Below, one piece after another: positions 24,781-33,976 of a stretch of 64,000 bases of DNA; the first letter of the stretch is position 1; each line of letters starts with the position of its first letter. Source of the DNA: an uncultured Gemmatimonadales bacterium (lineage in GTDB: Bacteria > Gemmatimonadota > Gemmatimonadetes > Gemmatimonadales > GWC2-71-9); assembly GCA_947259405.1 (NCBI GenBank), contig CAMYLY010000011.1:85131-149130 (forward strand). The letters are read 5' to 3'. The notes under the pieces were generated by a model. The model was not told where the DNA came from and did not search any database. It worked only from the letters and a program-made list of their open reading frames with translations. A program made the translations under genes and the position numbers.

Positions 24781-25757
24781 GGAAGCGTGCGTCGCTTCAC
24801 CCCATCCACGGCGCCCTGGATCAAGCGGTACGCGGCGGCCCGTGAGACGCCATCGGGATCCCGTTCGTTCGCCGGTGTCGACGCCACACCGAATGCCACC
24901 GTCTTCTCATACGTGAACATGAGGGCGACGGCCGCTGCCAATTCCTGGCTGGTTGGACCATCGGCCACGGTAAGCGGATGGCCCGGCACTTCGGCGGGGT
25001 CGAGGACATCCATGTCGATGTGGACGTAGATGAGGTCGGTCCGCGTTGACAGGTCTTCCATGATGCGGTGGAGACGCGGGCTCAAGCTCCGAATATCGTC
25101 CACCGAAAAGCGCGTGAGCCGGTGTTCGGCCACGAGCTCTCGTTCGAGCGGATCAAGATCGCGCGCCGCTCCTAATACGATGTTCTCAGTGGGAATGGGC
25201 GTGGACAGTCCCGACTCGTTCCGTAAGTTGTGCAGGCCGAGTCCGGCCGCCACCGCCACCGGCATCCCACCAAGCATGCCGCTCAAGGTCGTCTCCGGGG
25301 TATTGAAGTCGCCGTGGGCATCAATGAACACGAGTCCAATGCGCTCGGAACTCGACGCGACCTGCTGGAGACCCCCCAACACACCGATGAGCGAGGTGCA
25401 GTTGGCGAGCAGCCCGACATGTAGGTGTTGCGCCCGTACACTCTGGGCAACGAAGTCCGCCAGATGCCCATTCGCCATCCCCATGCGGTGCCACGTCCCG
25501 TATTCGCGTTTCTGCTCAGGCGTTAGGTCGATGGCGCCGATCGGGGCTACCGCGGCGCCCCGGTCCTCGAGCAACGCGGCGATACCCCCGCGCTCGAGGT
25601 ACGCTGGGACGTCGGACAACTCGACTACGTTGCGCGAACCCGTGTACGGCATCTTGACCATCGCCACCTGCACGCGTCCCTCGGCGTCGACAACGCGCTG
25701 CGCGTTCAGCAGTCCCGGCACCCACAACAATGCGACAGCAGCGGCCCAGCGCATCAC
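24777..25757 (-). CDS. Secreted arginase/agmatinase-family protein
   Basis: This ureohydrolase-fold protein has 326 aa. Metal ligands are seen in DAHGDFNTP and HIDMDVLDP, which hold the Mn site aspartates and histidine. The usual first motif GGDHS is replaced by ANCTSLIG, so one His ligand is missing; some actinobacterial and fungal relatives share this. A signal peptide (VALLWVPGLLNAQ) points to the periplasm, which is unusual because arginases act in the cytoplasm. The GTG at 25757 has GGAGG at good spacing; an ATG follows immediately. It is coupled on both sides to neighbouring genes. Confidence 0.8.
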   Translation of the reverse strand: MMRWAAAVALLWVPGLLNAQRVVDAEGRVQVAMVKMPYTGSRNVVELSDVPAYLERGGIAALLEDRGAAVAPIGAIDLTPEQKREYGTWHRMGMANGHLADFVAQSVRAQHLHVGLLANCTSLIGVLGGLQQVASSSERIGLVFIDAHGDFNTPETTLSGMLGGMPVAVAAGLGLHNLRNESGLSTPIPTENIVLGAARDLDPLERELVAEHRLTRFSVDDIRSLSPRLHRIMEDLSTRTDLIYVHIDMDVLDPAEVPGHPLTVADGPTSQELAAAVALMFTYEKTVAFGVASTPANERDPDGVSRAAAYRLIQGAVDGVKRRTLP

Positions 25758-26608
25758 GGTAAGCCTCCGATCAATGTCTGCAGCACATCCGCCAAGTGTT
25801 CCGCTTCGTCCCGCAAATCACGGGCAAACCTGAGTCGCAGGCGTCCTTGCTTGCTCGTGGGCATGTTCTCGACCGACTTCATGGCGCGAGCTTGAATGGT
25901 AATCTCTGCACTAAACATCCTGCGTTTGAACTTGATCCACGAGATCTCGGCGACCGGAAGTGTGGAGACTTTGACATCGCTCCTGAACGCACCGAGAAAG
26001 GCGTCCTTGGTCTGATGTTCGATGATCACGTCCTCATCTTCGACTCTGATCATGCCCTCGCTCTCGCTCACAAACGCATCGGGATCGTGGAACTTGAACG
26101 CGAGCACGGGGGCGTGAACAACCGCGGCGCGGTTCTCCACGTCAACCAGTTCTTCCGGCTCCACAACCGCGGGGACGACACTGGCCGGGTCAAACGTCTC
26201 CTCCCGAACGGCAAACACCAAGCGATACTCGATGTCGGCCGTGTACTCTTTCCCCACTGCGAACTCCTGACCCGGCGAAACGCCACTCAGCTTGGTCTCG
26301 AGCAACCGACTCAATCGTCGCAGGTCCGCCGCACGACCGTACACGCTCTCATCGTCGATCCCCGGCCGCTCCCAGATGCGGATCTTGAAATCCGCATAGG
26401 GACCGACCACCATCGTCCCGGCAGCTCCGTCGGCATCCGCTTTATCCGCCTGCGCTTTCAGCATACGAACGAGCGTGCGCAAGCCCGTGATCGATCCGGT
26501 GAACCTCCAGACGTGAGCGGCAGTATCGGGCTCGTGGTAGAAACCGAGCGTGCGCCATTCTTCGCCCGTGTCCGAACTGGGAACACGCGTGTTCCGAGTC
26601 TCGGTCAC
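25754..26608 (-). CDS. Conserved hypothetical cytoplasmic protein
   Basis: About 284 aa with no signal peptide or membrane helix. The first half (WRTLGFYHEPDTAAHVWRF) looks like a mixed alpha/beta domain; the second half (EDVIIEHQTKDAFLGAF and VAEISWIKFKRRMFSAEI) resembles a PH/GRAM-like or lipid-binding beta domain. I do not recognise a named family. The GTG at 26608 overlaps the TGA of the cyclophilin gene (GTGA), and I prefer it to a GTG three codons earlier. Its end overlaps the arginase-family gene start. Confidence 0.55.
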   Translation of the reverse strand: MTETRNTRVPSSDTGEEWRTLGFYHEPDTAAHVWRFTGSITGLRTLVRMLKAQADKADADGAAGTMVVGPYADFKIRIWERPGIDDESVYGRAADLRRLSRLLETKLSGVSPGQEFAVGKEYTADIEYRLVFAVREETFDPASVVPAVVEPEELVDVENRAAVVHAPVLAFKFHDPDAFVSESEGMIRVEDEDVIIEHQTKDAFLGAFRSDVKVSTLPVAEISWIKFKRRMFSAEITIQARAMKSVENMPTSKQGRLRLRFARDLRDEAEHLADVLQTLIGGLP

Positions 26609-28671
26609 GGACGCCACTCGATGCGCTCGATCACTGCGCCCTCGAGCACAGCATCCACAGCGTCCATCCCGCTCACAACAACGGCGAAGATCGTATAGTT
26701 GTGATCCAGCCGTGGGTTGTCGACCAAGTTGATGAAGATCTGGCCGTCGCCGGTGTCGCGTCCTCGGGTGGACACCCCGACAGTCCCCCGCTCATGCGAA
26801 CGCAGGCCGAGCTCATCGCGGGTATACGGCCCATCGCCGGCATACTCGTTCGCCCCCGGACTCCCACCTTGAATCACAAAGCCCGGAGCGACTCGATGGA
26901 ACGTGAGTCCGTCGAAATACCCGTCCCTCGCCAACCTCGCAAATCGGGCCGCGTTCGTCGGGGCCTCGAACGGCAGGAGTTGTAGCTCGATTTCGCCGCC
27001 GCCATGCATCACGAGCACCGGTCGTGCACGCGCCAGGCCCTCCACTTCTGCAAGCGAGGGGAGGGGTACGGCCGGCGGTGACCGCGGGGCGGCGCGGTGC
27101 TCACCTCCTGTCCAGTCACCCATGATCTCGGCCGCGCGTTGGGCAACAGCGGGATCGAAATCTGTGAGATACGGTTCGAGTGCCTTCACTTGCTGCACGT
27201 TCCCGAACTCGGCGACCCGCTCGAGCAAGGCCATCCGCACATCACGGGACGTCTCACGCTCCTCGAGCGTGATCCGCCGCAGCGTGATCAAGATCAACGG
27301 CAACGCGCCCTCGGCTGCAGGACTCCCAGCGAGTGCCCCTGTCGCCGTTATGATGAGTTGATAATCCTCGCGCGCCAGCTGGGACACGTACACCGAATCG
27401 AACTCGTGGTCAGCCAACTCTGACAAGGCGTCAACCGCCAACCGCCTCACGTTGTCATCGTCGTCAAAGGCGAGACGCTCGAGCACAGATCGATCTTCCA
27501 ATACGCCGGCCGCTCGTGCGGCGTACCTCCGGAGCCACGCATTTTGTCCACCAGCAAACGCTGGCAAAACCGCGCGTGCGTCATCGGGTGCAACGTGAGC
27601 AAGCGCCACCAGCGCGTGAGCCGGTTGGTGCCAGGCAGCACGCGTCGTGGAAAGCTGGAGCTTCCCGAGCAGGAGGTCGCGCACCCCGGCCGTCGACCCA
27701 CAACGCGCAAGATGATCGATCACGAGCAGCCTTACGTGGAAATCTGGGTCCTCGGCGCCCTCGGCAGATCGAGCACAACCCGTTGGATCGTCGTCGCGCG
27801 CCAGCGCCCGCCACGCCGCGTAGCGAACGGAGGGTGCGGAGTCGCTCATGGCTCGCTCGACAACGACGCGGCGGACCGAGTCGTGAGCCGTGGAAGATAC
27901 GGTGACCGCGAGTCGTCGAACCTCGGCATCGGGATCGTCGATTGCCGTTGCAAGCGGTTCGTTCACGGGCCCGCCCGCGCGGATTGCTGCAACAAGCGCC
28001 AAGCGTCGTATGCGTGCTGCCCTGGCCGGATTGGCTTCGGAGCGGTGCACAGCGAGCGCCGCTAGCCGTTCCATGCCCTCGAGAGGGATTGTGAAGCCCT
28101 GGTTGTTCGCTCGGAGGAGTGCCTGGTACCCACGGACGACGCCCAGCAGTTCGTGCATGTATTCGCTCTCGGACAGCCCGCGCAACATGACTTCGACCTG
28201 GCTGACGAGGGCCGTGTCGGACAGCGCGAGACGACCAAGGGTAGCGACGATCGTGCCGCGAACGGACGCATTCCGTTCTTCGTCGAGCCGCTCCCCGAGT
28301 ATGGGTACCACGTCATCTCCGGTTGCGCCGTACACCGCCTGTCCAAGCGCGTTCACAGCCTCCATGCGCACCTGCGGTTCGGCATCATCCAACGCTGCCG
28401 TGATGCTCGGGACAACCGACGGGCGTTCCAGTCTTCCCAGGGCCCGGACGGCAACCACGCGCACTGATGGGTTCGCATGGCCGAGCGCCCGTTCAAGCAC
28501 CGCCACGGCGTTCAGCGCGGGAGCCCGATGATCCTCCGCCTCCAGGATCGCCGCCCACGTCGTCGAATCGATCGCGGGCCAAGACGGGGGCCGCACCTGG
28601 GCCAAAGCGGGCGCACCCGCCACAGCCACGGCCACCAGGGTCATCATCAACGCGCGCTGCATCGGCATCAT
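26605..28671 (-). CDS. HEAT-repeat cyclophilin (secreted peptidyl-prolyl isomerase)
   Basis: The protein of about 688 aa has a signal peptide (MQRALMMTLVAVAVAG...LAQ). A long HEAT-repeat solenoid follows (about residues 40-480), with repeated units such as SVRVVAVRALGRLERPSV and NVRRLAVDALSELADHE. A C-terminal cyclophilin domain (about 530-686) has FHRVAPGFVIQGG, the catalytic Arg/Phe/Gln region, and GQIFINLVDNPRLD. Cyclophilins speed cis-trans isomerisation of proline bonds; here the solenoid would bind client proteins in the periplasm. Two tandem ATGs at 28671/28668 precede the signal peptide; the upstream frame is not credible. Confidence 0.88.
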   Translation of the reverse strand: MMPMQRALMMTLVAVAVAGAPALAQVRPPSWPAIDSTTWAAILEAEDHRAPALNAVAVLERALGHANPSVRVVAVRALGRLERPSVVPSITAALDDAEPQVRMEAVNALGQAVYGATGDDVVPILGERLDEERNASVRGTIVATLGRLALSDTALVSQVEVMLRGLSESEYMHELLGVVRGYQALLRANNQGFTIPLEGMERLAALAVHRSEANPARAARIRRLALVAAIRAGGPVNEPLATAIDDPDAEVRRLAVTVSSTAHDSVRRVVVERAMSDSAPSVRYAAWRALARDDDPTGCARSAEGAEDPDFHVRLLVIDHLARCGSTAGVRDLLLGKLQLSTTRAAWHQPAHALVALAHVAPDDARAVLPAFAGGQNAWLRRYAARAAGVLEDRSVLERLAFDDDDNVRRLAVDALSELADHEFDSVYVSQLAREDYQLIITATGALAGSPAAEGALPLILITLRRITLEERETSRDVRMALLERVAEFGNVQQVKALEPYLTDFDPAVAQRAAEIMGDWTGGEHRAAPRSPPAVPLPSLAEVEGLARARPVLVMHGGGEIELQLLPFEAPTNAARFARLARDGYFDGLTFHRVAPGFVIQGGSPGANEYAGDGPYTRDELGLRSHERGTVGVSTRGRDTGDGQIFINLVDNPRLDHNYTIFAVVVSGMDAVDAVLEGAVIERIEWRP

Positions 28672-28776
28672 TGGGAAAATGCCCAGGCTCCGCCGGGAAC
28701 GCGAGCGAGGTGGCAGCTTCGGGCGACACTTGGACATGGAGTGGACTATTATAAAGGAAGAGAGAAACGAGAACCC

Positions 28777-29145
28777 GTGGCCCACGTCCTCCTGGTCGAC
28801 GACGACACCAGCGCTCGGTCCTCCATCGGGCGCCTGCTCGAAAGCGAAGGGCACGCCGTGACGACCGCCCGGGACGGGCTCGAGGCCCTTCGGCTGGTCG
28901 GCACGCGACCGTTCGCACTCGCGATCGTCGATATCTACATGCCCAACATGGATGGCCTGGAACTCATCCCCAAGCTCAGGATCCAAGTCCCCGAACTCCC
29001 CGTCCTAGCGATGTCAGGTGGGTACAAGCCGGGCCGCGGTCTCGACCTCCTCCGGGCGGCCGAACGTGCCGGAGCCGACGGGAGCATCGCCAAGCCCTTT
29101 ACCCTCGACGAACTCCGAGCTGCCATCGGCCCACTCCTGCGTTAA
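28777..29145 (+). CDS. CheY-like single-domain response regulator
   Basis: This 122-aa receiver domain has no output domain. The acidic pocket is in LLVDDD, the phospho-acceptor Asp52 in AIVDIYMPNMDG, the switch Ser80 in LAMSGG and Lys106 in AKPFTLDE, all intact. The GTG at 28777 starts VAHVLLVDDD; GAGA lies 5 bases upstream. The 105 bases before it are shared with the divergent cyclophilin gene. No histidine kinase is adjacent, so its partner is elsewhere. It could act by protein-protein contact. Confidence 0.88.
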   Translation: MAHVLLVDDDTSARSSIGRLLESEGHAVTTARDGLEALRLVGTRPFALAIVDIYMPNMDGLELIPKLRIQVPELPVLAMSGGYKPGRGLDLLRAAERAGADGSIAKPFTLDELRAAIGPLLR

Positions 29146-29210
29146 ACATCACTTTCCGGCCGCGCATTCACAGTGTACTCTATTGGTGTGAACCGGCACC
29201 TCCCGCTGTG

Positions 29211-29627
29211 ATGACCGTGTCCCCAGACGACCTCGTGCTCGCGCGTGCCAGCTACGACCGCTGCTGCGCGGCACCGGACTTCTTTGTCTGCTTCTATCGC
29301 AACTTGTTCAAGCTGGCTCCGCAAACGGAGCCGCGCTTCGCCAACACCGATTTCACGCGTCAGCACAAACTCCTCCGGCACGCGCTCGGCTTGCTGCTGA
29401 GTTTTCCCACGGAACCGGACACGGAACCGACCATTCTTCGCCGCGTGGCGGATCGCCATGGCCGGACCGATCTGGACATTCCCCCAGAGTGGTACGGTGC
29501 ATTCGTGGACGCCCTACTGCAGACCGTCACCGAACATGACGGCGAGTACACCGACGCCGTGGACGCGGCTTGGCGCCGGAGCATCGAGCCCGGAATCGAG
29601 TACATGAAGGCGCGGTACGAACAGTGA
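29211..29627 (+). CDS. Globin (single-domain, myoglobin-like fold)
   Basis: The 138-aa protein reads through a helical globin pattern. The likely proximal haem ligand is His83 in ADRHGRTDLDIPPEWY, and the B-helix carries FVCFYRNLF, with Tyr29 near the B10 position. QHKLLRHALGLLLSF fits the E helix region. It has no reductase or kinase domain of its own. Its TGA overlaps the GTG of the Ser/Thr kinase gene (GTGA), so the two are made together. A role as O2, NO or CO sensor for the kinase is inferred from this coupling. A GTG at 29208 is an alternative start. Confidence 0.72.
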   Translation: MTVSPDDLVLARASYDRCCAAPDFFVCFYRNLFKLAPQTEPRFANTDFTRQHKLLRHALGLLLSFPTEPDTEPTILRRVADRHGRTDLDIPPEWYGAFVDALLQTVTEHDGEYTDAVDAAWRRSIEPGIEYMKARYEQ

Positions 29628-32041
29628 CGTTCTGCTCGACCTGCGGCAGCTCGATCACCGACGGCTCCCATTTTTGCTCCTCGTGCGGTTCTAAACTGCA
29701 AGGTGATACAACGGGGCATCGACGCCCGAGCGCCGAGTCAATCGCCATCAACGAACGGCGCCTGCTCCAGGCCTTGCGCGACGCAACGCTCGGCGAATAC
29801 GAAATCCAAGGCGAGATCGGTCGCGGCGGGATGGCGGTGGTGTATCTCGCGCACGACGTCGGCCTCAATCGCAAGGTCGCGGTGAAGGTCATGTCCCCGG
29901 CATTGACCCTCATGGTGGACGGAATACAAGAACGGTTCAAGCGCGAGGCGCAAACGGCGGCGGCGCTCAGTCATCCCCACATCATCCCGGTGTATGCCGT
30001 ACGCGAGGCGCACGACCTCGTGTTCTTCGTCATGAAGTACATCGTGGGCCGGTCGCTCGAATCCGTGATCAAGGAAGTTGGTCCCATGCCGATCCCGGTC
30101 ACCCAGACGATTCTGAACCAGGCCGGCGGCGCCCTGGCCCACGCGCACAAGCGAGGGATCGTCCATCGGGATGTCAAACCCGGCAACATCATGTTGGATG
30201 AAGACGGGTGGGTCATCGTGGCGGATTTCGGCATCGCGAAGGTCGCGGAGGCCGAAGCATTGACCATGACGGGCGGCGTAGTGGGAACGCCGGCGTATAT
30301 GAGCCCGGAACAATGCTCTGGTGGCGAGCTCACCGGCGCCGCCGATCAGTACTCGTTGGGCATCGTCGCCTACGAGATGCTCGCGGGAAGGAAGCCCTTC
30401 GACAGCGGTACGATGGTCAACCTCATCTACGACCATTGCCACACACCGCCGCCACCGCTTCTAGAGGCGCGACCCGACTGTCCACCGGAGCTCGCGGCCG
30501 TGATCACTCGCATGATCGAAAAGAGCCCGGCCGACCGGTTCCCGAGTGTGGCGGAAGCCGTCGCGGCCACCGGATTTGCCACGGAGAGTTCGCAAGAAGC
30601 CGCGCGAACCCACATGTCGACGCTCGCCAAGGTCACCGAAACCGACAAGCTCCTGCATAAGTTTAAGGTGACCGGAAGCCCAGCACCGCCTGCCAGGGCG
30701 GTCTCGTTCCCACCGAGCACCCCATCGACCCCCATGCCTCAGGCCGACGACGCGCCGGCGACGCGCCGTGGTGTGCCGGTGTGGGCCTGGGCCGTCCCTC
30801 TCGTCGGGGTGACCGGCGCCGCCCTCTGGTTTGCCATGGGACGATCGGAGGGGCCCTCCCCGCAGGAGGCTGGACCCGCGGTGACCGCCCAGGCTCCGCC
30901 CGTGGCCGCCCTCGACGTTCAGCCCCTCACGGCCACCCTGCGGGTGGGCGAGACATTGGCGCTCGACGCGATCGCGAGAGGTCCCGACGGTGCGGAAGTG
31001 ACCGGCGTCTCGCTGACCTGGAACACAAACCCCGCAGGGATCGTTGACATCACCAGGGCCGGCGTCGTTACCGCCCGCGCGCCTGGCACAGCACAGGTCA
31101 CGGCGCAAACGGCAGCCGCTTCCGCGTCGATTGTCGTCACCGTCACGCGACCACGTCTCACCGCAACACCGACGACCACGCGCCTGGCAGTGACGGCGGT
31201 GCAACTCGCGCCTACCGCACTGGACCTGCAGGTTGGTGATCGGGCACGGGTCGCCGCAACGATGACGGATCGGACCGGGACGCCGCTGAGTAATCGCCGG
31301 GTGGACTGGTCCACGAGCGATGCCGGCGTGGTGCAGGTCGATGCGAATGGCACGGTGACGGCCCTCGCACCCGGAAGTGCCAACGTGCGCGCGGCGAGTG
31401 AAGGCATCGTAGGACAAACAGTGGTGAGAGTCGCGGCCATGCCCGTGGCGTCGGTCACCGTCACACCGGACCAGGTCACGTTGGAGGAACGTGCGACCAC
31501 GCGGCTGGTGGCGACGTTGCGCGACCCTCAACAGCGAGAACTCACCGACCGCGTCGTAACCTGGGAATCCAGCGACCCGGAGGTCGCGCGTGTTGGGACC
31601 GGGGGGGAGGTCACGGCGGTCGCCACGGGCACGGCTCGCATCACAGCGACGGCCGGGGGCCGATCCGGATCAGCGACCATTGCGGTGGCGGCAGTGACAC
31701 CGCGTCTGGTGACCCCGCCGCGAAATGACCGCGCGGAGATCGAGGGTGTCCTCGAAGCCTATCGCCAAGCCATCGCCTCGACGAGCGTGACGCAGATCCG
31801 CGCGGTGTATCCGACGATGACGTCCGATCAAGAAACATCGTGGAACGGCTTCTTCCGGAGCGTGTCAGATTTTGCGCCTGAATTCGATGTCGCCGACATC
31901 GTTATCGATGGGACCACGGCAACAGCGCGCATCAACGCCGTCTATCGATACCGAACCAATCAGGATCAGGCGCGGGATCTCCAACTTGTCGTCCATTTAC
32001 GTCGCATGACCGACGGTTGGCAGATCGCAACCGTACGATAG
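29624..32041 (+). CDS. Zinc-ribbon Ser/Thr protein kinase with Big_2 and NTF2-like extracytoplasmic domains
   Basis: The 805-aa kinase begins with a zinc ribbon (CSTCG...CSSCG, residues 4-22). The kinase domain (about 59-315) has the glycine loop GRGGMAVVYLA, Lys88 in VAVKV, HRDVKPGN (181-188), DFG (201-203) and GTPAYMSPEQ, so it should be active. A Pro-rich stretch leads to one membrane helix (385-405). Outside the cytoplasm lie three Ig-like Big_2 domains (about 426-508, 525-605 and 606-690) and an NTF2/SnoaL-like domain (702-805). The GTG start is coupled to the globin gene. The exterior part probably binds a wall or periplasmic ligand. Confidence 0.88.
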   Translation: MTFCSTCGSSITDGSHFCSSCGSKLQGDTTGHRRPSAESIAINERRLLQALRDATLGEYEIQGEIGRGGMAVVYLAHDVGLNRKVAVKVMSPALTLMVDGIQERFKREAQTAAALSHPHIIPVYAVREAHDLVFFVMKYIVGRSLESVIKEVGPMPIPVTQTILNQAGGALAHAHKRGIVHRDVKPGNIMLDEDGWVIVADFGIAKVAEAEALTMTGGVVGTPAYMSPEQCSGGELTGAADQYSLGIVAYEMLAGRKPFDSGTMVNLIYDHCHTPPPPLLEARPDCPPELAAVITRMIEKSPADRFPSVAEAVAATGFATESSQEAARTHMSTLAKVTETDKLLHKFKVTGSPAPPARAVSFPPSTPSTPMPQADDAPATRRGVPVWAWAVPLVGVTGAALWFAMGRSEGPSPQEAGPAVTAQAPPVAALDVQPLTATLRVGETLALDAIARGPDGAEVTGVSLTWNTNPAGIVDITRAGVVTARAPGTAQVTAQTAAASASIVVTVTRPRLTATPTTTRLAVTAVQLAPTALDLQVGDRARVAATMTDRTGTPLSNRRVDWSTSDAGVVQVDANGTVTALAPGSANVRAASEGIVGQTVVRVAAMPVASVTVTPDQVTLEERATTRLVATLRDPQQRELTDRVVTWESSDPEVARVGTGGEVTAVATGTARITATAGGRSGSATIAVAAVTPRLVTPPRNDRAEIEGVLEAYRQAIASTSVTQIRAVYPTMTSDQETSWNGFFRSVSDFAPEFDVADIVIDGTTATARINAVYRYRTNQDQARDLQLVVHLRRMTDGWQIATVR

Positions 32042-32092
32042 CGATACTCCCCCAAGTGGCCCACTGGTGGGCCATCACCTCCCGGAGGAACG

Positions 32093-33427
32093 ATGAAACG
32101 ATATGTGGTTCTGATCTTGCCAGCGCTCCTCGTCGCTCAACCCGCATCGGCACAAGGTCTGCGCGACCTCATATCGGAACTCTTCATCTTCGGGAGCGGA
32201 GGTGACCCGCTGTTCTTGGTGGGAACCAACGACCCCAACAACCCAACGGCCATCCAGGCCCACGCCGACCACTTCGTCCCTTCGGCAGTGGAAGGAAACG
32301 GGACACTGATCGCATTCCTCACGAGCGCGATCGGCACGAGCGTTTCGAATCTGCCGATCAGTTCGACGTCGAGCGGCCAGACGTTCCGATTTGAAGGGGG
32401 CGTGCCAATTGCCACGTCGACATCCGCCGGACCCATCTTTGCGGAGCGGGCACAGACACTTGGCAAGGGACGCCTATTGATCGGTGCCAACTTCAACGCG
32501 TTCCGATTCGCGAAAGTGCGTGGCGTCGACCTCGAGAATATCGACCTGACTTTCACGCACGTGAACGCCGACTTTCCGGGGTGTGATACGGTGTTCGCGG
32601 GCGACTGTTCGCTGGTGGGGATCCCGGGGCTCGAGAACGACTATATGACGCTCGATCTCGATCTGAATCTCGATGTCACCGCGACGGTGTTCAATCTAAA
32701 CTACGGCTTGCTCGACAACGTCGACATCGGTATCGCCATCCCGGTCATCTCCACGTCGTTGCGCGGTACGAGTGTCGCCCAGGTGAGGCCGTTCGGCGGT
32801 CCGACGGCAGCACACTTCTTTGCCGGCACAACCGACAACCCGGAGCTGAACGCCTCGCAAACGGTTGAGGGATCGTCCACAGGCCTTGGTGACGTGGCCG
32901 CGCGCCTGAAAGTGCGGCTGGCACAAAACGACCACAGCGCGTTCGCTCTTCTGGCGGACGCCCGATTCAACACAGGATCGGCCAGCGACTTCCTTGGTGC
33001 CGGGCACTTTTCCATTCGAGGGGTTGGGATCGCGTCAGCACAGTTCGGGAATTTCTCTCCCCACGCCAACGTTGGGTATGCGTACCGAGACAGTGAGGTC
33101 CTCACCGATGCTCTGTTGGCTACCGTCGGCTTCGACCACAAGTTGGCCGATTGGGCCACGCTTGCCGTCGACTTGATTTCGGAACTCCAGGTGGGAGATT
33201 CCAAGCTCGCCGTCCCCGGCGATCACCACTTCGATGTGCCCTTCCGCCGATCGGTGACGCCGACGAACATCCCGAACATCCGCGACGATATCGTCAACGG
33301 GTCGCTCGGGATGAAGTTTGTCGCTGCGCCGGGACTCATCATCGTGACCAACGGCCTCATCCCCCTCAACAAGGGTGGGCTCCGCCCCAACGTTGGGTTC
33401 ACGCTGGGTCTCGAATACGGATTCTAG
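32093..33427 (+). CDS. Outer-membrane beta-barrel protein
   Basis: The 444-aa protein has a signal peptide ending PASAQ and long stretches of alternating hydrophobic residues (MTLDLDLNLDVTATVFNLNY, LLDNVDIGIAIPV) typical of beta strands. The final residues LGLEYGF end in Phe, as outer-membrane barrels do for BAM recognition. GGAGGAACG is the ribosome-binding site. The barrel resembles phenol-degradation/MetA-like porins, but the cargo is not known. It follows the kinase gene by 51 bases and may share its transcript. Confidence 0.7.
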   Translation: MKRYVVLILPALLVAQPASAQGLRDLISELFIFGSGGDPLFLVGTNDPNNPTAIQAHADHFVPSAVEGNGTLIAFLTSAIGTSVSNLPISSTSSGQTFRFEGGVPIATSTSAGPIFAERAQTLGKGRLLIGANFNAFRFAKVRGVDLENIDLTFTHVNADFPGCDTVFAGDCSLVGIPGLENDYMTLDLDLNLDVTATVFNLNYGLLDNVDIGIAIPVISTSLRGTSVAQVRPFGGPTAAHFFAGTTDNPELNASQTVEGSSTGLGDVAARLKVRLAQNDHSAFALLADARFNTGSASDFLGAGHFSIRGVGIASAQFGNFSPHANVGYAYRDSEVLTDALLATVGFDHKLADWATLAVDLISELQVGDSKLAVPGDHHFDVPFRRSVTPTNIPNIRDDIVNGSLGMKFVAAPGLIIVTNGLIPLNKGGLRPNVGFTLGLEYGF

Positions 33428-33430
33428 GGC

Positions 33431-33964
33431 ATGGGTGGGGCGAACGACGCCGAGACCCTGATCGACGGAACGCTACCGGCGAAGCCCGAGGACTTGTTTC
33501 GGCGTCTCGACGAGCTCGATATCTCTTTTGAGAACCACACACATGCACCCGTGTTCACCGTCGACGAGGCACGGGCCATTCGCGGCGACCTCCCCGGTTG
33601 CCACACCAAGAATCTGTTTGTTCGGGACAAGAAGGAGCGGATGTGGTTGATCGTCTGCGAGCAAGACGCGCCCGTGCAGCTCCGTGAGATGGAATCCGTG
33701 ATCAGTTCGAAACGCTTGTCGTTTGGCAGTCCGAAGCGGTTGATGCACTACCTAGGAGTCATTCCAGGAGCCGTAAATCCATTCGCCGTCATGAACGACG
33801 GGACACGCAGCGTGCAGGTGGTGGTCGACAGAGAGATCCTCGCGAAGGAACCGCTCAACTTCCACCCGCTGGACAACGCCATGACCACCGCCATCGGCGC
33901 CAACGATCTTCTTCGGTTCTTGGAGGCCGAAGGTCATCCACCCTTGATGGTCGACCTTCCATAG
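33431..33964 (+). CDS. proX: Prolyl-tRNA deacylase-like protein (ProX/YbaK domain)
   Basis: The 177-aa protein matches stand-alone editing domains that remove alanine from mischarged tRNA-Pro. Diagnostic segments are HTHAPVFTVDEA, GDLPGCHTKNLFVRDKK, SFGSPKRLMHYLGVIPGAV and the terminal FHPLDN. The Lys in TKNLFVRDKK is the expected catalytic-pocket residue. It starts 4 bases after the barrel gene stop. It is convergent with the lipoprotein gene downstream (12 bases between stops). Confidence 0.87.
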   Translation: MGGANDAETLIDGTLPAKPEDLFRRLDELDISFENHTHAPVFTVDEARAIRGDLPGCHTKNLFVRDKKERMWLIVCEQDAPVQLREMESVISSKRLSFGSPKRLMHYLGVIPGAVNPFAVMNDGTRSVQVVVDREILAKEPLNFHPLDNAMTTAIGANDLLRFLEAEGHPPLMVDLP

Positions 33965-33976
33965 GACCCCGACGGC

